A stretch of DNA of 37,327 nucleotides from Streptomyces sp. SA15. GTDB taxonomy: Bacteria; Actinomycetota; Actinomycetes; Streptomycetales; Streptomycetaceae. The notes beneath the pieces were generated by a model. That model was not told the DNA's origin, did not search any database, and saw only the letters and a list, made by a program, of their open reading frames with translations. A program made the translations under genes and the position numbers. Positions 22,464 to 29,573 of this stretch are shown one piece after another; positions within the stretch are counted from its first letter, which is position 1, and each line of letters opens with the position of its first letter. The stretch spans positions 1-37,327 of the forward strand of contig NZ_NTGE01000115.1 in NCBI RefSeq assembly GCF_002291145.1, read 5' to 3'.

Positions 22464-24608
22464 TCAGGCCTTCTCTATCTGGACGAGTGTGTCGGAGAAC
22501 GTGGGCGCGTTGCCCAGGTCGGCGAAGGCCGTGGGATTCAGGGATGCCATCGTGGACAGCGACTTCGTGTGCATGCGCCAGCCGCCGTAGGCCGACACGG
22601 CGACGCCCGCCAGGACGGACTTGTCCACCTTCGCCTTCACCACGAACGAGCCGCGGTCGTTGAAGACCCGCACGTCGTCGCCGGTGGCGATGGAGCGTCC
22701 GGCGGCGTCGTCGGGGTGGATGAGGATGGTGGGCTCGCCCTGCACGCGCCGGTGGAGCGGCAGGTTGGCGCTGCTGGAGTTCAGGTAGGCGTGCGACTTC
22801 GGGGTGATCAGGCTGAGCGGATGCCGCGCGGCGAGCCCGGGATTCGTGCGCGCCGACTCGCGAGGCGGGACGTAGTGCGGCAGCGGATCGACCGGCGTGC
22901 CCGGTTGGTGGTCGCTCGAGCCCTGCCGGAACAGCGGGACCACGAAGTTCCCGACGGTCTCCGCGATGGAGGACTTGAACTCCACCTTGCCCGAGGGGGT
23001 GGGGAAGTTGCCCTCCGCGTACGGGGCGTACTGGTCCGCGGGCGGCACGTTCAGCCGCTGCCAGCCCTTCTCCTTCAGTGACTCGACCGTGATGCCCTGC
23101 ATGGCGGGCGCCGACCAGTCGAACGCCTCGGCGATCATCTCGTCGTCCGTGCGCCGGAACACCGCATCGGTGAAGCCCATCCTGGCCGCGAGCCGCCGGA
23201 AGAGCTCCGTGTTCGGGACCGCTTCACCGAGCGGCTCGATCGAGCGGTGGTTGTAGGTGATGTAGAGGTGCCCCCAGGAGAACATGATGTCGTCCTGCTC
23301 CAGCTGGGTGGTGGCCGGCAGCACGATGTCGGCGAACTGGGCGGTGTCGGTCATGAACTGCTCACTGACCACGGTGAACAGGTCGTCCCGCCGCAGGCCC
23401 TCGATCAGCCTTTCCTGGTCCGGGCACACGACCACAGGGTTGGAGTTGTAGACCATCAGCGCCTTGATGGGCGGGTCCAGGTCGAGACCGCCGGTCAGCG
23501 CCTGGCCCAGCAGGTACTGGTTCACGATCCGCTTGCCGGGCTGAAGCATCTCCGGATGCATCATCGCGCCCCAGTTGACCGGGAACGCCCACAGCGGCAA
23601 CTGCAGAATCCCGCCACCGGGCTTGCGCCACGCGCCGACCAGCCCAGGCAGGCAGGCGAGCGCCCGTACCGTCTGGCCACCGCCGGCATGCCGCTCCACC
23701 GCCACCCCGATGCGGATCACCGACGGCTGCGCGGTGGCGTACGCGCGGGCCAGCTTGCGGATGTCCTCGGCCGGAACGCCGGTCTCCTCGGCGGCCCACT
23801 CCGGTGTGTACTGCCGTACGCGCTCGGCCAACTCCTCGTATCCGACGGTGTAGTTGGCGACGTAGTCGTCATCGGTGAGTCCCTCTTCGATGATCACGTT
23901 CATCATCGCCAGCGCGAGAGCTCCATCGGTGCCCGGCCGGATCGGGATGTGCCAGTCGGCCGCCTTCGCGGTGCGGGTCTTCACCGGGTCCACCACGACC
24001 ACAGTGGCGCCCCGCTTGCGGGCTTCAGCGACGAACGGCCACAGGTGCAGGTTGGTGCTCATCACGTTGCAGGCCCAGATCAGGATGAACTTCGAGTGGA
24101 CCAGACTCTCCGGATCCACCCCGGCGCAGTCGCCGATCGTCATCGTGTAGGCCGTGCAGGAACCGGAGTCGCAGTAGGTGCGTTCGGCGATGGTGGCGCC
24201 GAGCCTGGCGAAGAACGGATCGCCGACGTTGAGCCCGTTGAGGATTCCCTGAGTGCCCAGGTAGCTGCACGGCATGACGGCCTCGGGTCCGAACTCCGCT
24301 GAGATCGCCCGGAACCGGCCCGCGATCTCGTCCAGCGCCTGCTCCCAGGTGATCCGCTCGAACCGACCGCTGCCTTTCGGACCCGTGCGCCGCATGGGGT
24401 ACAGCACACGGTCCGGGCTGTACACCCGGTCCAGGTAGTTGTCGACCTTCACACACAAGCCCCCGCGGGTGTACGGATGCTCGCGGTCACCGGTCAGGCT
24501 CACAGCCTTGCCGTCGGTGACAGTGATCCTCATCGCGCAGGTATCGGGGCAGTCGTGCGGACACGCACCCCGCACCTGGGTCGTACCGGTCGCCGCTGTT
24601 GCGCTCAT
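22464..24608 (-). CDS. Molybdopterin oxidoreductase, DMSO-reductase family (cytoplasmic)
   Basis: A 714-residue catalytic subunit of the bis-MGD molybdenum enzyme family. The N-terminal 4Fe-4S motif is CPHDCPDTC (Cys16, 20, 24) plus Cys52 in GGLCVKVDNY. The main domain has CSYLGTQGILNG, then YCDSGSCTAYTMTIGD, where one Cys is a possible Mo ligand, and VVDPVKTRTAKAADWHIPIR with PGTDGALALAMMN. The C-terminal domain binds the second pterin (RHPLSLITPKSHAYLNSSSA; GDDVRVFNDRGSFV). There is no Tat signal, so it acts in the cytoplasm. Similar architecture occurs in acetylene-hydratase-like, thiosulfate/polysulfide-reductase-like and many unassigned enzymes; the substrate cannot be named. The ATG at 24608 has GAGGGG upstream. 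The frame continues upstream but without family similarity. Confidence 0.92.
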   Translation of the reverse strand: MSATAATGTTQVRGACPHDCPDTCAMRITVTDGKAVSLTGDREHPYTRGGLCVKVDNYLDRVYSPDRVLYPMRRTGPKGSGRFERITWEQALDEIAGRFRAISAEFGPEAVMPCSYLGTQGILNGLNVGDPFFARLGATIAERTYCDSGSCTAYTMTIGDCAGVDPESLVHSKFILIWACNVMSTNLHLWPFVAEARKRGATVVVVDPVKTRTAKAADWHIPIRPGTDGALALAMMNVIIEEGLTDDDYVANYTVGYEELAERVRQYTPEWAAEETGVPAEDIRKLARAYATAQPSVIRIGVAVERHAGGGQTVRALACLPGLVGAWRKPGGGILQLPLWAFPVNWGAMMHPEMLQPGKRIVNQYLLGQALTGGLDLDPPIKALMVYNSNPVVVCPDQERLIEGLRRDDLFTVVSEQFMTDTAQFADIVLPATTQLEQDDIMFSWGHLYITYNHRSIEPLGEAVPNTELFRRLAARMGFTDAVFRRTDDEMIAEAFDWSAPAMQGITVESLKEKGWQRLNVPPADQYAPYAEGNFPTPSGKVEFKSSIAETVGNFVVPLFRQGSSDHQPGTPVDPLPHYVPPRESARTNPGLAARHPLSLITPKSHAYLNSSSANLPLHRRVQGEPTILIHPDDAAGRSIATGDDVRVFNDRGSFVVKAKVDKSVLAGVAVSAYGGWRMHTKSLSTMASLNPTAFADLGNAPTFSDTLVQIEKA

Positions 24609-24671
24609 CTGGCTTCCCCTCGGATCGTGCCTGCCTCGATCCTCGGGGACCCGGCTGCCGACGATTAGGCG

Positions 24672-24936
24672 CCAGGCGACAGCCTCTTGACCAAGGGCGA
24701 CAGGCTGATCGTGCTGCGGGTGAAGGTGGACCGCCGCAGCACACGGCACGTCCTCGCGGTCGTCCCCGGGGACCGGCGCGTGGACCTCGATGCCGTCCGG
24801 GCGCTGTTCGCGGCGCGTTATGCAGGGTTCAGACGCCGAGACGGCCGAGCGCCTGGCCCGCGCGGTGCCCGGCACCGTCCCCGCGTGGAACCGATCGCCG
24901 GCCCGGTATCTGCGTGAAGTCCCCGCTCCGGTGTGA
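24672..24936 (+). pseudogene. Frameshifted fragment of a YbaK/EbsC-type aminoacyl-tRNA deacylase
   Basis: In one frame the sequence reads SLLTKGDRLIVLRVKVDRRS and HVLAVVPGDRRVDLDAVRAL, the core of YbaK/EbsC editing domains (KGDRxVLxVVxGDRRVDL). Around base 24825 the similarity moves to another frame: DAETAERLARAVPGTVPAWN, matching the family's AExxxRLTxxxPGxVxPF. A stop (24666-24668) lies just upstream, so the N-terminal part is missing and the rest is frameshifted. No intact gene can be made from this 337-base gap. Its neighbours are the divergent molybdoenzyme and the exonuclease. It is most likely a decayed remnant, which supports rearrangement at this edge of the molybdenum module. Confidence 0.55.
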
Positions 24937-24945
24937 CGGCCCCGC

Positions 24946-25665
24946 TCACACCGGCTCGTCGGCGAGTTCCCGCAGGGGCCACGTGCCGTCCACCACCGCC
25001 GCCGCGTCGCCCTTGCGGCGCAGGAAGCTCTGGAAGTCCGCCGCCCACTCGGCGTACCACTCGATCTGGCGGCGGTGCAGTTCCGCCGGGCCGAGGGCCG
25101 CGATCTTGGGATGGCGGCCGGCTATCGCGCAGGCCAGCCGGGCCGCGGCGAGGGCGTCGGCCGAGGCGTCGTGGGCGGAGTCGAGCGGGACGCCGTACTC
25201 CGTGCAGACCGCTTCGAGGTTGCGCTTGCCGCGGCGGTAGCGGTCGGCCCAGCGGTCGATCGTGTATGGGTCGATGACCGGCGCGGGGTCGATGCCGAGT
25301 CGCTCCATCAGGGACGGCAGGCCGTACCTGCGCAGTTCGGCGGAGAGGAGCGTGAGGTCGAAGGCCGCGTTGTAGGCGACGACCGGGACGCCCGTCCTCC
25401 AGTAGGCCACCAGGACGTCCGCGACGGTGTCCGCCACCTGGTCGGCCGGACTGCCCTCGGCGGCCGCGCGCTCGTTGCTGATCCCGTGCACCGCGACCGC
25501 TTCCGCCGGGATCTCCACGCCCGGATCCGCCAGCCACTCCCGGCGCCCTATGGGCTGCCCGCCCCGGACCTCGATCACGGCCGCCGTGACGATGCGCGCC
25601 TCGCGCGGATCGGTCCCGGTCGTCTCCAGGTCGAAGCCGATCAGCAGCTCCCGGTGCCAGCCCAT
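24946..25665 (-). CDS. DnaQ-like 3'-5' exonuclease (DEDDh)
   Basis: A 239-residue exonuclease domain protein. The four motifs are present: FDLETTGTDP (Asp and Glu of ExoI), AVHGISNERA, VVAYNAAFDLTLL (ExoII), and the C-terminal SAHDASADALAAARLA (His and Asp of ExoIII). This is the DEDDh set used by the proofreading subunit of DNA polymerase III and RNase T. The stand-alone streptomycete proteins of this size are thought to act in DNA repair or RNA trimming; the exact role is not known. The ATG at 25665 follows an AAGGGGGG ribosome-binding site. The longer frame to 25731 lacks support. Confidence 0.9.
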   Translation of the reverse strand: MGWHRELLIGFDLETTGTDPREARIVTAAVIEVRGGQPIGRREWLADPGVEIPAEAVAVHGISNERAAAEGSPADQVADTVADVLVAYWRTGVPVVAYNAAFDLTLLSAELRRYGLPSLMERLGIDPAPVIDPYTIDRWADRYRRGKRNLEAVCTEYGVPLDSAHDASADALAAARLACAIAGRHPKIAALGPAELHRRQIEWYAEWAADFQSFLRRKGDAAAVVDGTWPLRELADEPV

Positions 25666-25767
25666 GGGCCGCCCCCCTTCTTGGTGGTGCTTTCCCCCAG
25701 TGGTCTCCACGATCCCATGAGCCACTGACAATCAGAGGACCGCATTCCGCTTAGCCGGAGGGACAGT

Positions 25768-25852
25768 TCAGGACACGGGGAGCGAATCCACCCAAGATTC
25801 CGGAGATTCCAGGGCCGGCGGCTTCAGGAAACCGGGCGCGAATCCGCCCAAG
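25768..25852. repeat. Duplicated 3' end of the SAV2148-family gene (two 29-base copies)
   Basis: The last coding bases with the stop (25824-25852, encoding WADSRPVS-stop) recur 56 bases further downstream at 25768-25796 (WVDSLPVS-stop in another frame). The copies agree at 25 of 29 positions. The spacing of 56 is not a multiple of three. Confidence 0.75.
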
Positions 25853-27065
25853 CCAGCTCGAACTCCTCGCGATAGGTCGGAAACAGTCCACTCTCGTCCA
25901 CTTCGCCCGGCTTCACCAGCTTGCCCCCGCCACGCAGGACCAGCACCGGCGCCTCCATGCCGCGCGACCGGCGCAGATAGGACTGCACCACGGCGATGCC
26001 GTCCGAGCCGTCGCCGTCGACGAGGTAGGCGGTGAAGCGGGGCGTCTCGTCGTAGACCTGGATCTCGAAGGCGCCGGGATCGCGCAGCTTCGAGCGCACC
26101 CGGCGCATGTGCAGGATGTTCATCTCGACGGCGCGGCTCAGCTCGCCCCGCTTGATGCCGAGTTCGCGCTCGCGCCGCTTGACCGCGCTGGAGGCCGGGT
26201 TCAGGAACAGCAGCCGCACCCGGCAGCCGGACTCGGCCAGACGCACCAGGCGGCGGCCGGAGAAGTTCTGCACGAGCAGGTTGAGGCCGATACCGACGGC
26301 GTCGAGACGGCGGGCGCTGCCGAAGATGTCCTCGGCCGGGAACTGGCGCAGCAGCCGCACCCGGTCGGAATGCACCGCGACCACGTCCGCGTACCGGTCG
26401 CCGACGAGGTCCTCGACCGCGTCGACGGGCAGCCGGCGGGCGGACGGTACGTCGCTGCCCGTGCCGAGTATCTCCAGCAGCCGGGCCGAGGCCCGCTCGG
26501 CCTGGCCGAGGACGGCCTCGGACAGGGCACGGTTGCGGGAGACGACGTTGCGGGTGACCTCGAGCTCGTCCAGGGCGAGTTCGACGTCCCGGCGCTCGTC
26601 GAAGTAGGGCTCGAAGCACGGCCAGTGCTGCACCATCAGCTCGCGCAGCTGCGGCAGGGTGAGAAAGCTGAGAACGTTGTCGTCGGCCGGGTCGAGCAGG
26701 TAGCCCTTGCGGCGGCTGACCTCGCGGACGGCGACCGCGCGCTGGACCCACTCCTGCCCGGCCGGTCCGGCGGCGGCGACCACCCAGTCGTCGTGGCCGT
26801 GGACGGGTTCGTAGATGGGGCGCAGAACGGCGGCCACGACCGCGCGCAGCCGCTGTTCGACGAGGTTCAGCCAGATGTAGGCACGGCCGGCCCGCTGGGC
26901 GCGCGTACGCACCTCGCGCCAGGCGTCGGCGTCCCAGTCCAGCTCCGGCCCGATGGAACCCGTGTCCATCGGCCGGGCCAGCGACACCGTGCCGGGCGGG
27001 GCGTCTGTGGAGTTCCCCTCGTGACCCTCGTCACCAGGGGGCAGCTCCAGCCCTCCCGAGCCCAC
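25824..27065 (-). CDS. SAV2148-family HEPN domain protein
   Basis: A 413-residue protein of a family found across Streptomyces. The N-terminal half is helical (RAYIWLNLVEQRLRAVVAAV, then EVTRNVVSRNRALSEAVLGQ) and is the part classed as HEPN, a fold often found in RNases. The C-terminal half is alpha/beta, with NLLVQNFSGRRLVRLAESGC and VRLLFLNPAS, and resembles phospholipase-D-like or SIR2-associated regions; this is a weaker impression. Its function is unknown. The GTG at 27065 is chosen because the following GSGGLELPPGDEGHEG agrees with the family N-terminus; an ATG at the MDTGSIGPELDWD segment is the next option. The gene's 3' end is duplicated just downstream. Confidence 0.85.
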   Translation of the reverse strand: MGSGGLELPPGDEGHEGNSTDAPPGTVSLARPMDTGSIGPELDWDADAWREVRTRAQRAGRAYIWLNLVEQRLRAVVAAVLRPIYEPVHGHDDWVVAAAGPAGQEWVQRAVAVREVSRRKGYLLDPADDNVLSFLTLPQLRELMVQHWPCFEPYFDERRDVELALDELEVTRNVVSRNRALSEAVLGQAERASARLLEILGTGSDVPSARRLPVDAVEDLVGDRYADVVAVHSDRVRLLRQFPAEDIFGSARRLDAVGIGLNLLVQNFSGRRLVRLAESGCRVRLLFLNPASSAVKRRERELGIKRGELSRAVEMNILHMRRVRSKLRDPGAFEIQVYDETPRFTAYLVDGDGSDGIAVVQSYLRRSRGMEAPVLVLRGGGKLVKPGEVDESGLFPTYREEFELAWADSRPVS

Positions 27066-27153
27066 CCGCGCACCGCCTTCCGCTCCCCCGAGCACCCGCC
27101 TTGTCAACGATCAAGGAAGGGTACTCCGGGAGCGGTCGGCGGTGCAGCCGGAT

Positions 27154-27180
27154 GGACAGGTAGTTTCTCAACTACCGTCC
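27154..27180 (-). terminator. Hairpin over the amine oxidase stop codon
   Basis: GGAC-a-GGTAGTT pairs with AACTACC-GTCC around a TCTC loop, with one bulged base. The minus-strand stop codon (27168-27170) falls in the loop and the first stem base, so the hairpin overlaps the very end of the gene. Confidence 0.6.
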
Positions 27181-28481
27181 CGCGGGCGGCCGTTCTCACC
27201 GGCGAGCGCGGGCGGAGTGAGCGGATTCATAGCGGTGACGTCACGCGGGGCGATGGAGAAGCCCTGCCAGTGGACCGGCATGGGCTGCTGGTCCTCGTCG
27301 CGGGCTATGTGGTGGAAGCCGACGTTCACCCAGGCCACGGGGTGGGTGAGGGTCTGCCCGTTCACCCACTTGTCGACGGACTTGGGGTGGGTCCGGTCGC
27401 AGCGCGGGTTGTTGCTGGCGAACAGCTCGCACTTGTTGTACTGGGTGAAGTAGACGTCGTGCTTGGTGAAACCGCGGCCCGGGTAGCGGGTGGTGGGGCC
27501 GGGGACGATCTCATACGACCGTGCGTGCCAGTCCTTGTTCTTGCCGGTCGCGCTGACCATGCGCCACCAGCGGTAGGCCTTGGCGTCGCCGGCGCCTTCC
27601 TTGGTGACCTTGGTGCGGGTGGTCTTGGTGGTCGGGGTCAGCCGGCCGCGGGGGGTGACGACCGAGTCGTACTGCTCGACATGGTTCTTGGTGGAGCCGT
27701 CGAGGGCGAAGTCGAGCCGCCAGAAGGCGTTGTGGCTGTGGCTGGTGGCCTTGGCCCTGGGGCCCTTGCCGATGGGCCAGCCGCGCCCGTCGCCCGCGTC
27801 GTAGTCGAACGGCGAGAGGCTGCCCGTCGCGCCGACGTTCATGTTGATCGTGCCGTCGTCCTGGAAGCGCCACTCGGTCATGTACTCGTACCAGCCGACC
27901 TGGTTGACCGTGTAGACGAGGAGGTCCTTGCCCTGGGCCTGGTAGACCTTGTTCCCTTCGTCGCTCTGCATGCGGTAGGCGTGGCCGCGGGAGCGCGTGG
28001 TGGTGCACAGCCCCTTGATGTTCGGGTTCTCGTCCGGGTAGTAGTCCGGGATCTTGACGTTCTTGATGGTGCCGCCGGGGCACTCGGCAGGCGCCAGGGG
28101 CATCAGGTCCTTGGCGAAGTCCTGGCCCGTCAGATCGTCGTACTCCTCCTTGCCGTCGTCGTACGGGACGTGGATCTGGCCGAGCCGGGCGCTGTTGAGG
28201 ACCTTGATCGGCTTGGCCTCGCCCTTGGGCTGGTAGGAGACGTCGTCCAGGATGAGGCCGGCCATGCCGTCGTAGCGCCAGCACATCCGCCAGGTCGTGC
28301 CGGTGGAGAGCTTCTGCTCGATGCGGTAGGCGGCACTGCAGTCGGCGGCCGCCGCGGCGGCCGTCTTCGGCTGGGCGGCGGCCGGTCCCGTGCCGGTCGT
28401 CAGACCGGCGGCCAGCGCGGCCACGGCGAGGCCGAGGGCGGCGGGCCGCTTACGGGCACGGCTGATTCTGTTCACACGCAT
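27168..28481 (-). CDS. Secreted copper amine oxidase, catalytic domain only, with altered topaquinone motif
   Basis: A 437-residue exported protein. After a signal peptide (basic start, core AALGLAVAALAAGL, probable cleavage after PAAA at about 36) it contains only the C-terminal catalytic domain of copper amine oxidases, which usually have about 620-680 residues with two or three extra N-terminal domains. Copper ligands are in place: HxH at 248 and 250 (TSHSHNAFWRLDF) and a third at 390 or 391 (VGFHHIARDEDQQPMP). Asp115 or Asp116 (YDDLTGQDF) aligns with the catalytic base. The cofactor motif, normally T-x-x-N-Y-D/E, reads VGWYEY (195-200): the Tyr is kept but the preceding Asn is Trp. Whether topaquinone forms is therefore in doubt. 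The upstream gene encodes what look like the missing N-terminal domains. Confidence 0.88.
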   Translation of the reverse strand: MRVNRISRARKRPAALGLAVAALAAGLTTGTGPAAAQPKTAAAAAADCSAAYRIEQKLSTGTTWRMCWRYDGMAGLILDDVSYQPKGEAKPIKVLNSARLGQIHVPYDDGKEEYDDLTGQDFAKDLMPLAPAECPGGTIKNVKIPDYYPDENPNIKGLCTTTRSRGHAYRMQSDEGNKVYQAQGKDLLVYTVNQVGWYEYMTEWRFQDDGTINMNVGATGSLSPFDYDAGDGRGWPIGKGPRAKATSHSHNAFWRLDFALDGSTKNHVEQYDSVVTPRGRLTPTTKTTRTKVTKEGAGDAKAYRWWRMVSATGKNKDWHARSYEIVPGPTTRYPGRGFTKHDVYFTQYNKCELFASNNPRCDRTHPKSVDKWVNGQTLTHPVAWVNVGFHHIARDEDQQPMPVHWQGFSIAPRDVTAMNPLTPPALAGENGRPRDGS

Positions 28482-28547
28482 GAGGAAGTGACTCCCTTGC
28501 AGGAGGTGCGGGTTCGAAAGGTGGACGAAGGTCGGACGGAGGTCGGG

Positions 28548-29378
28548 TCAGCGGTCGAGCTCGGCGACCTTGCGGGTGCTCAGGTCGATCACCAGGGACC
28601 TGGTGTCGATCCACGGCCCGTTCTTGACCTTCGGGAACAACCGCACGCAGCGGTGCTCGCCGCACTTGTCCAGTGCGGCGGGCTGGGCACCCGGCGTGGA
28701 CCGGTAGACGCCGCCGCTCAGCCTCAGCTGGTCCGGGGAGGTGAGCTCCTTGCCGGTGGCGTCCTTGTAGTCCGCCTTGAGGCCCGCGCCCAGCGGGTCG
28801 GCGATCAGGAGGCTCGCCGCCTCGATGCTCTCGGCCCGGCTCGGCGGCGGCTGGACGCCCTGCTGCTCGGTGGTCCGGACGACCTTGCCGGCGTCGAGGT
28901 CGACGGTCTTGGTGACGAGGGTGTCGTCCCGGTAGTCGTAGAACGTCACGTCGGCACGCCGGGGCCCGTCCGAGGAGTCGGCCCGGTCGGCCTCCGGCTC
29001 GGCGAGGTCGATGGTGAGGCGCTGCGGTCCACGCTCGCCCTCGACGTTCTCGCTGGCATTGAACAGCTGCCGGTTCACAGCGATCTGTTCGACCCGCTCG
29101 ATCTCGTCGTCGGTCAGCGGATCGCTGCCCTTGCCCTTCTCACCCTCGGCCGGGGCCTGCTCGACGACACCGGGCGCGACGGCCGCACCCTGGCCCGGGC
29201 CCTGACCCTCTTCCTGCCCTGCCTGTCGCGTGGACTGGCTGCCCGCCCGTCCGGCACCCGCATCATCGGCCCCCGCCGTCCCCGGCAGGGTGATGGCCAC
29301 CATCACGGCGGTCGAGGCCACCGCGATGGCCGCACCGGCCACCACCTTTCCCAGATGGCGGTGCACTATCTCGCGCAC
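28548..29378 (-). CDS. Exported protein resembling the N2/N3 domains of copper amine oxidase
   Basis: A 276-residue protein with an N-terminal signal or anchor (about residues 10-35, VVAGAAIAVASTAVMVAITL), a low-complexity Gly/Gln/Ala/Glu linker (about 36-85), then a domain that aligns by eye with the N2 and N3 domains of copper amine oxidases. LTDDEIERVEQIA matches the family's LTxxEIxxVxxI. RRADVTFYDYRDDTLVTKTV with DLDAGKVV and GVQPPP match its RxAxVxLYDR..VVDLxxxxVxxxxxxxGVQPPI, and SLLIADPL matches xxxxADP. The end (WIDTRSLVIDLSTRKVAELD) matches N3. The GTG at 29378 follows AGGGGGA. It ends 66 bases before the catalytic-domain gene, with no terminator between. Two Cys (KCGEHRC) lie near the end. 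The pairing is inferred. Confidence 0.75.
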   Translation of the reverse strand: MREIVHRHLGKVVAGAAIAVASTAVMVAITLPGTAGADDAGAGRAGSQSTRQAGQEEGQGPGQGAAVAPGVVEQAPAEGEKGKGSDPLTDDEIERVEQIAVNRQLFNASENVEGERGPQRLTIDLAEPEADRADSSDGPRRADVTFYDYRDDTLVTKTVDLDAGKVVRTTEQQGVQPPPSRAESIEAASLLIADPLGAGLKADYKDATGKELTSPDQLRLSGGVYRSTPGAQPAALDKCGEHRCVRLFPKVKNGPWIDTRSLVIDLSTRKVAELDR

Positions 29379-29573
29379 ATCTTCCCCCTACTCCCCGAAC
29401 ATTCACGGGAGTACGTGTTTGCCCCACTGGTTCGGCATACCGGCCGCATCGACCTGGGTATGCACTGGTCGCCCGGTAAGAGGGACGTAAGTCATAGGTG
29501 GTTCCATCACTTTCGGGGACACTCGACGCCAAGGCGCCCCCAGCGGCGCGGGACACCTGGAAGAGTCGTATCC
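29379..29573. other. Divergent promoter region between the amine oxidase pair and glgX
   Basis: This 195-base stretch has no gene. It is less G/C-rich around 29380-29510, as promoter regions are. I could not place -35/-10 elements with confidence on either strand. Confidence 0.4.

Noticed and set aside
29480..29515. ECF-sigma-like promoter (GGAAC...GTC) for the amine oxidase pair
   Set aside because: The spacing of about 14 bases does not fit known ECF consensus sequences.
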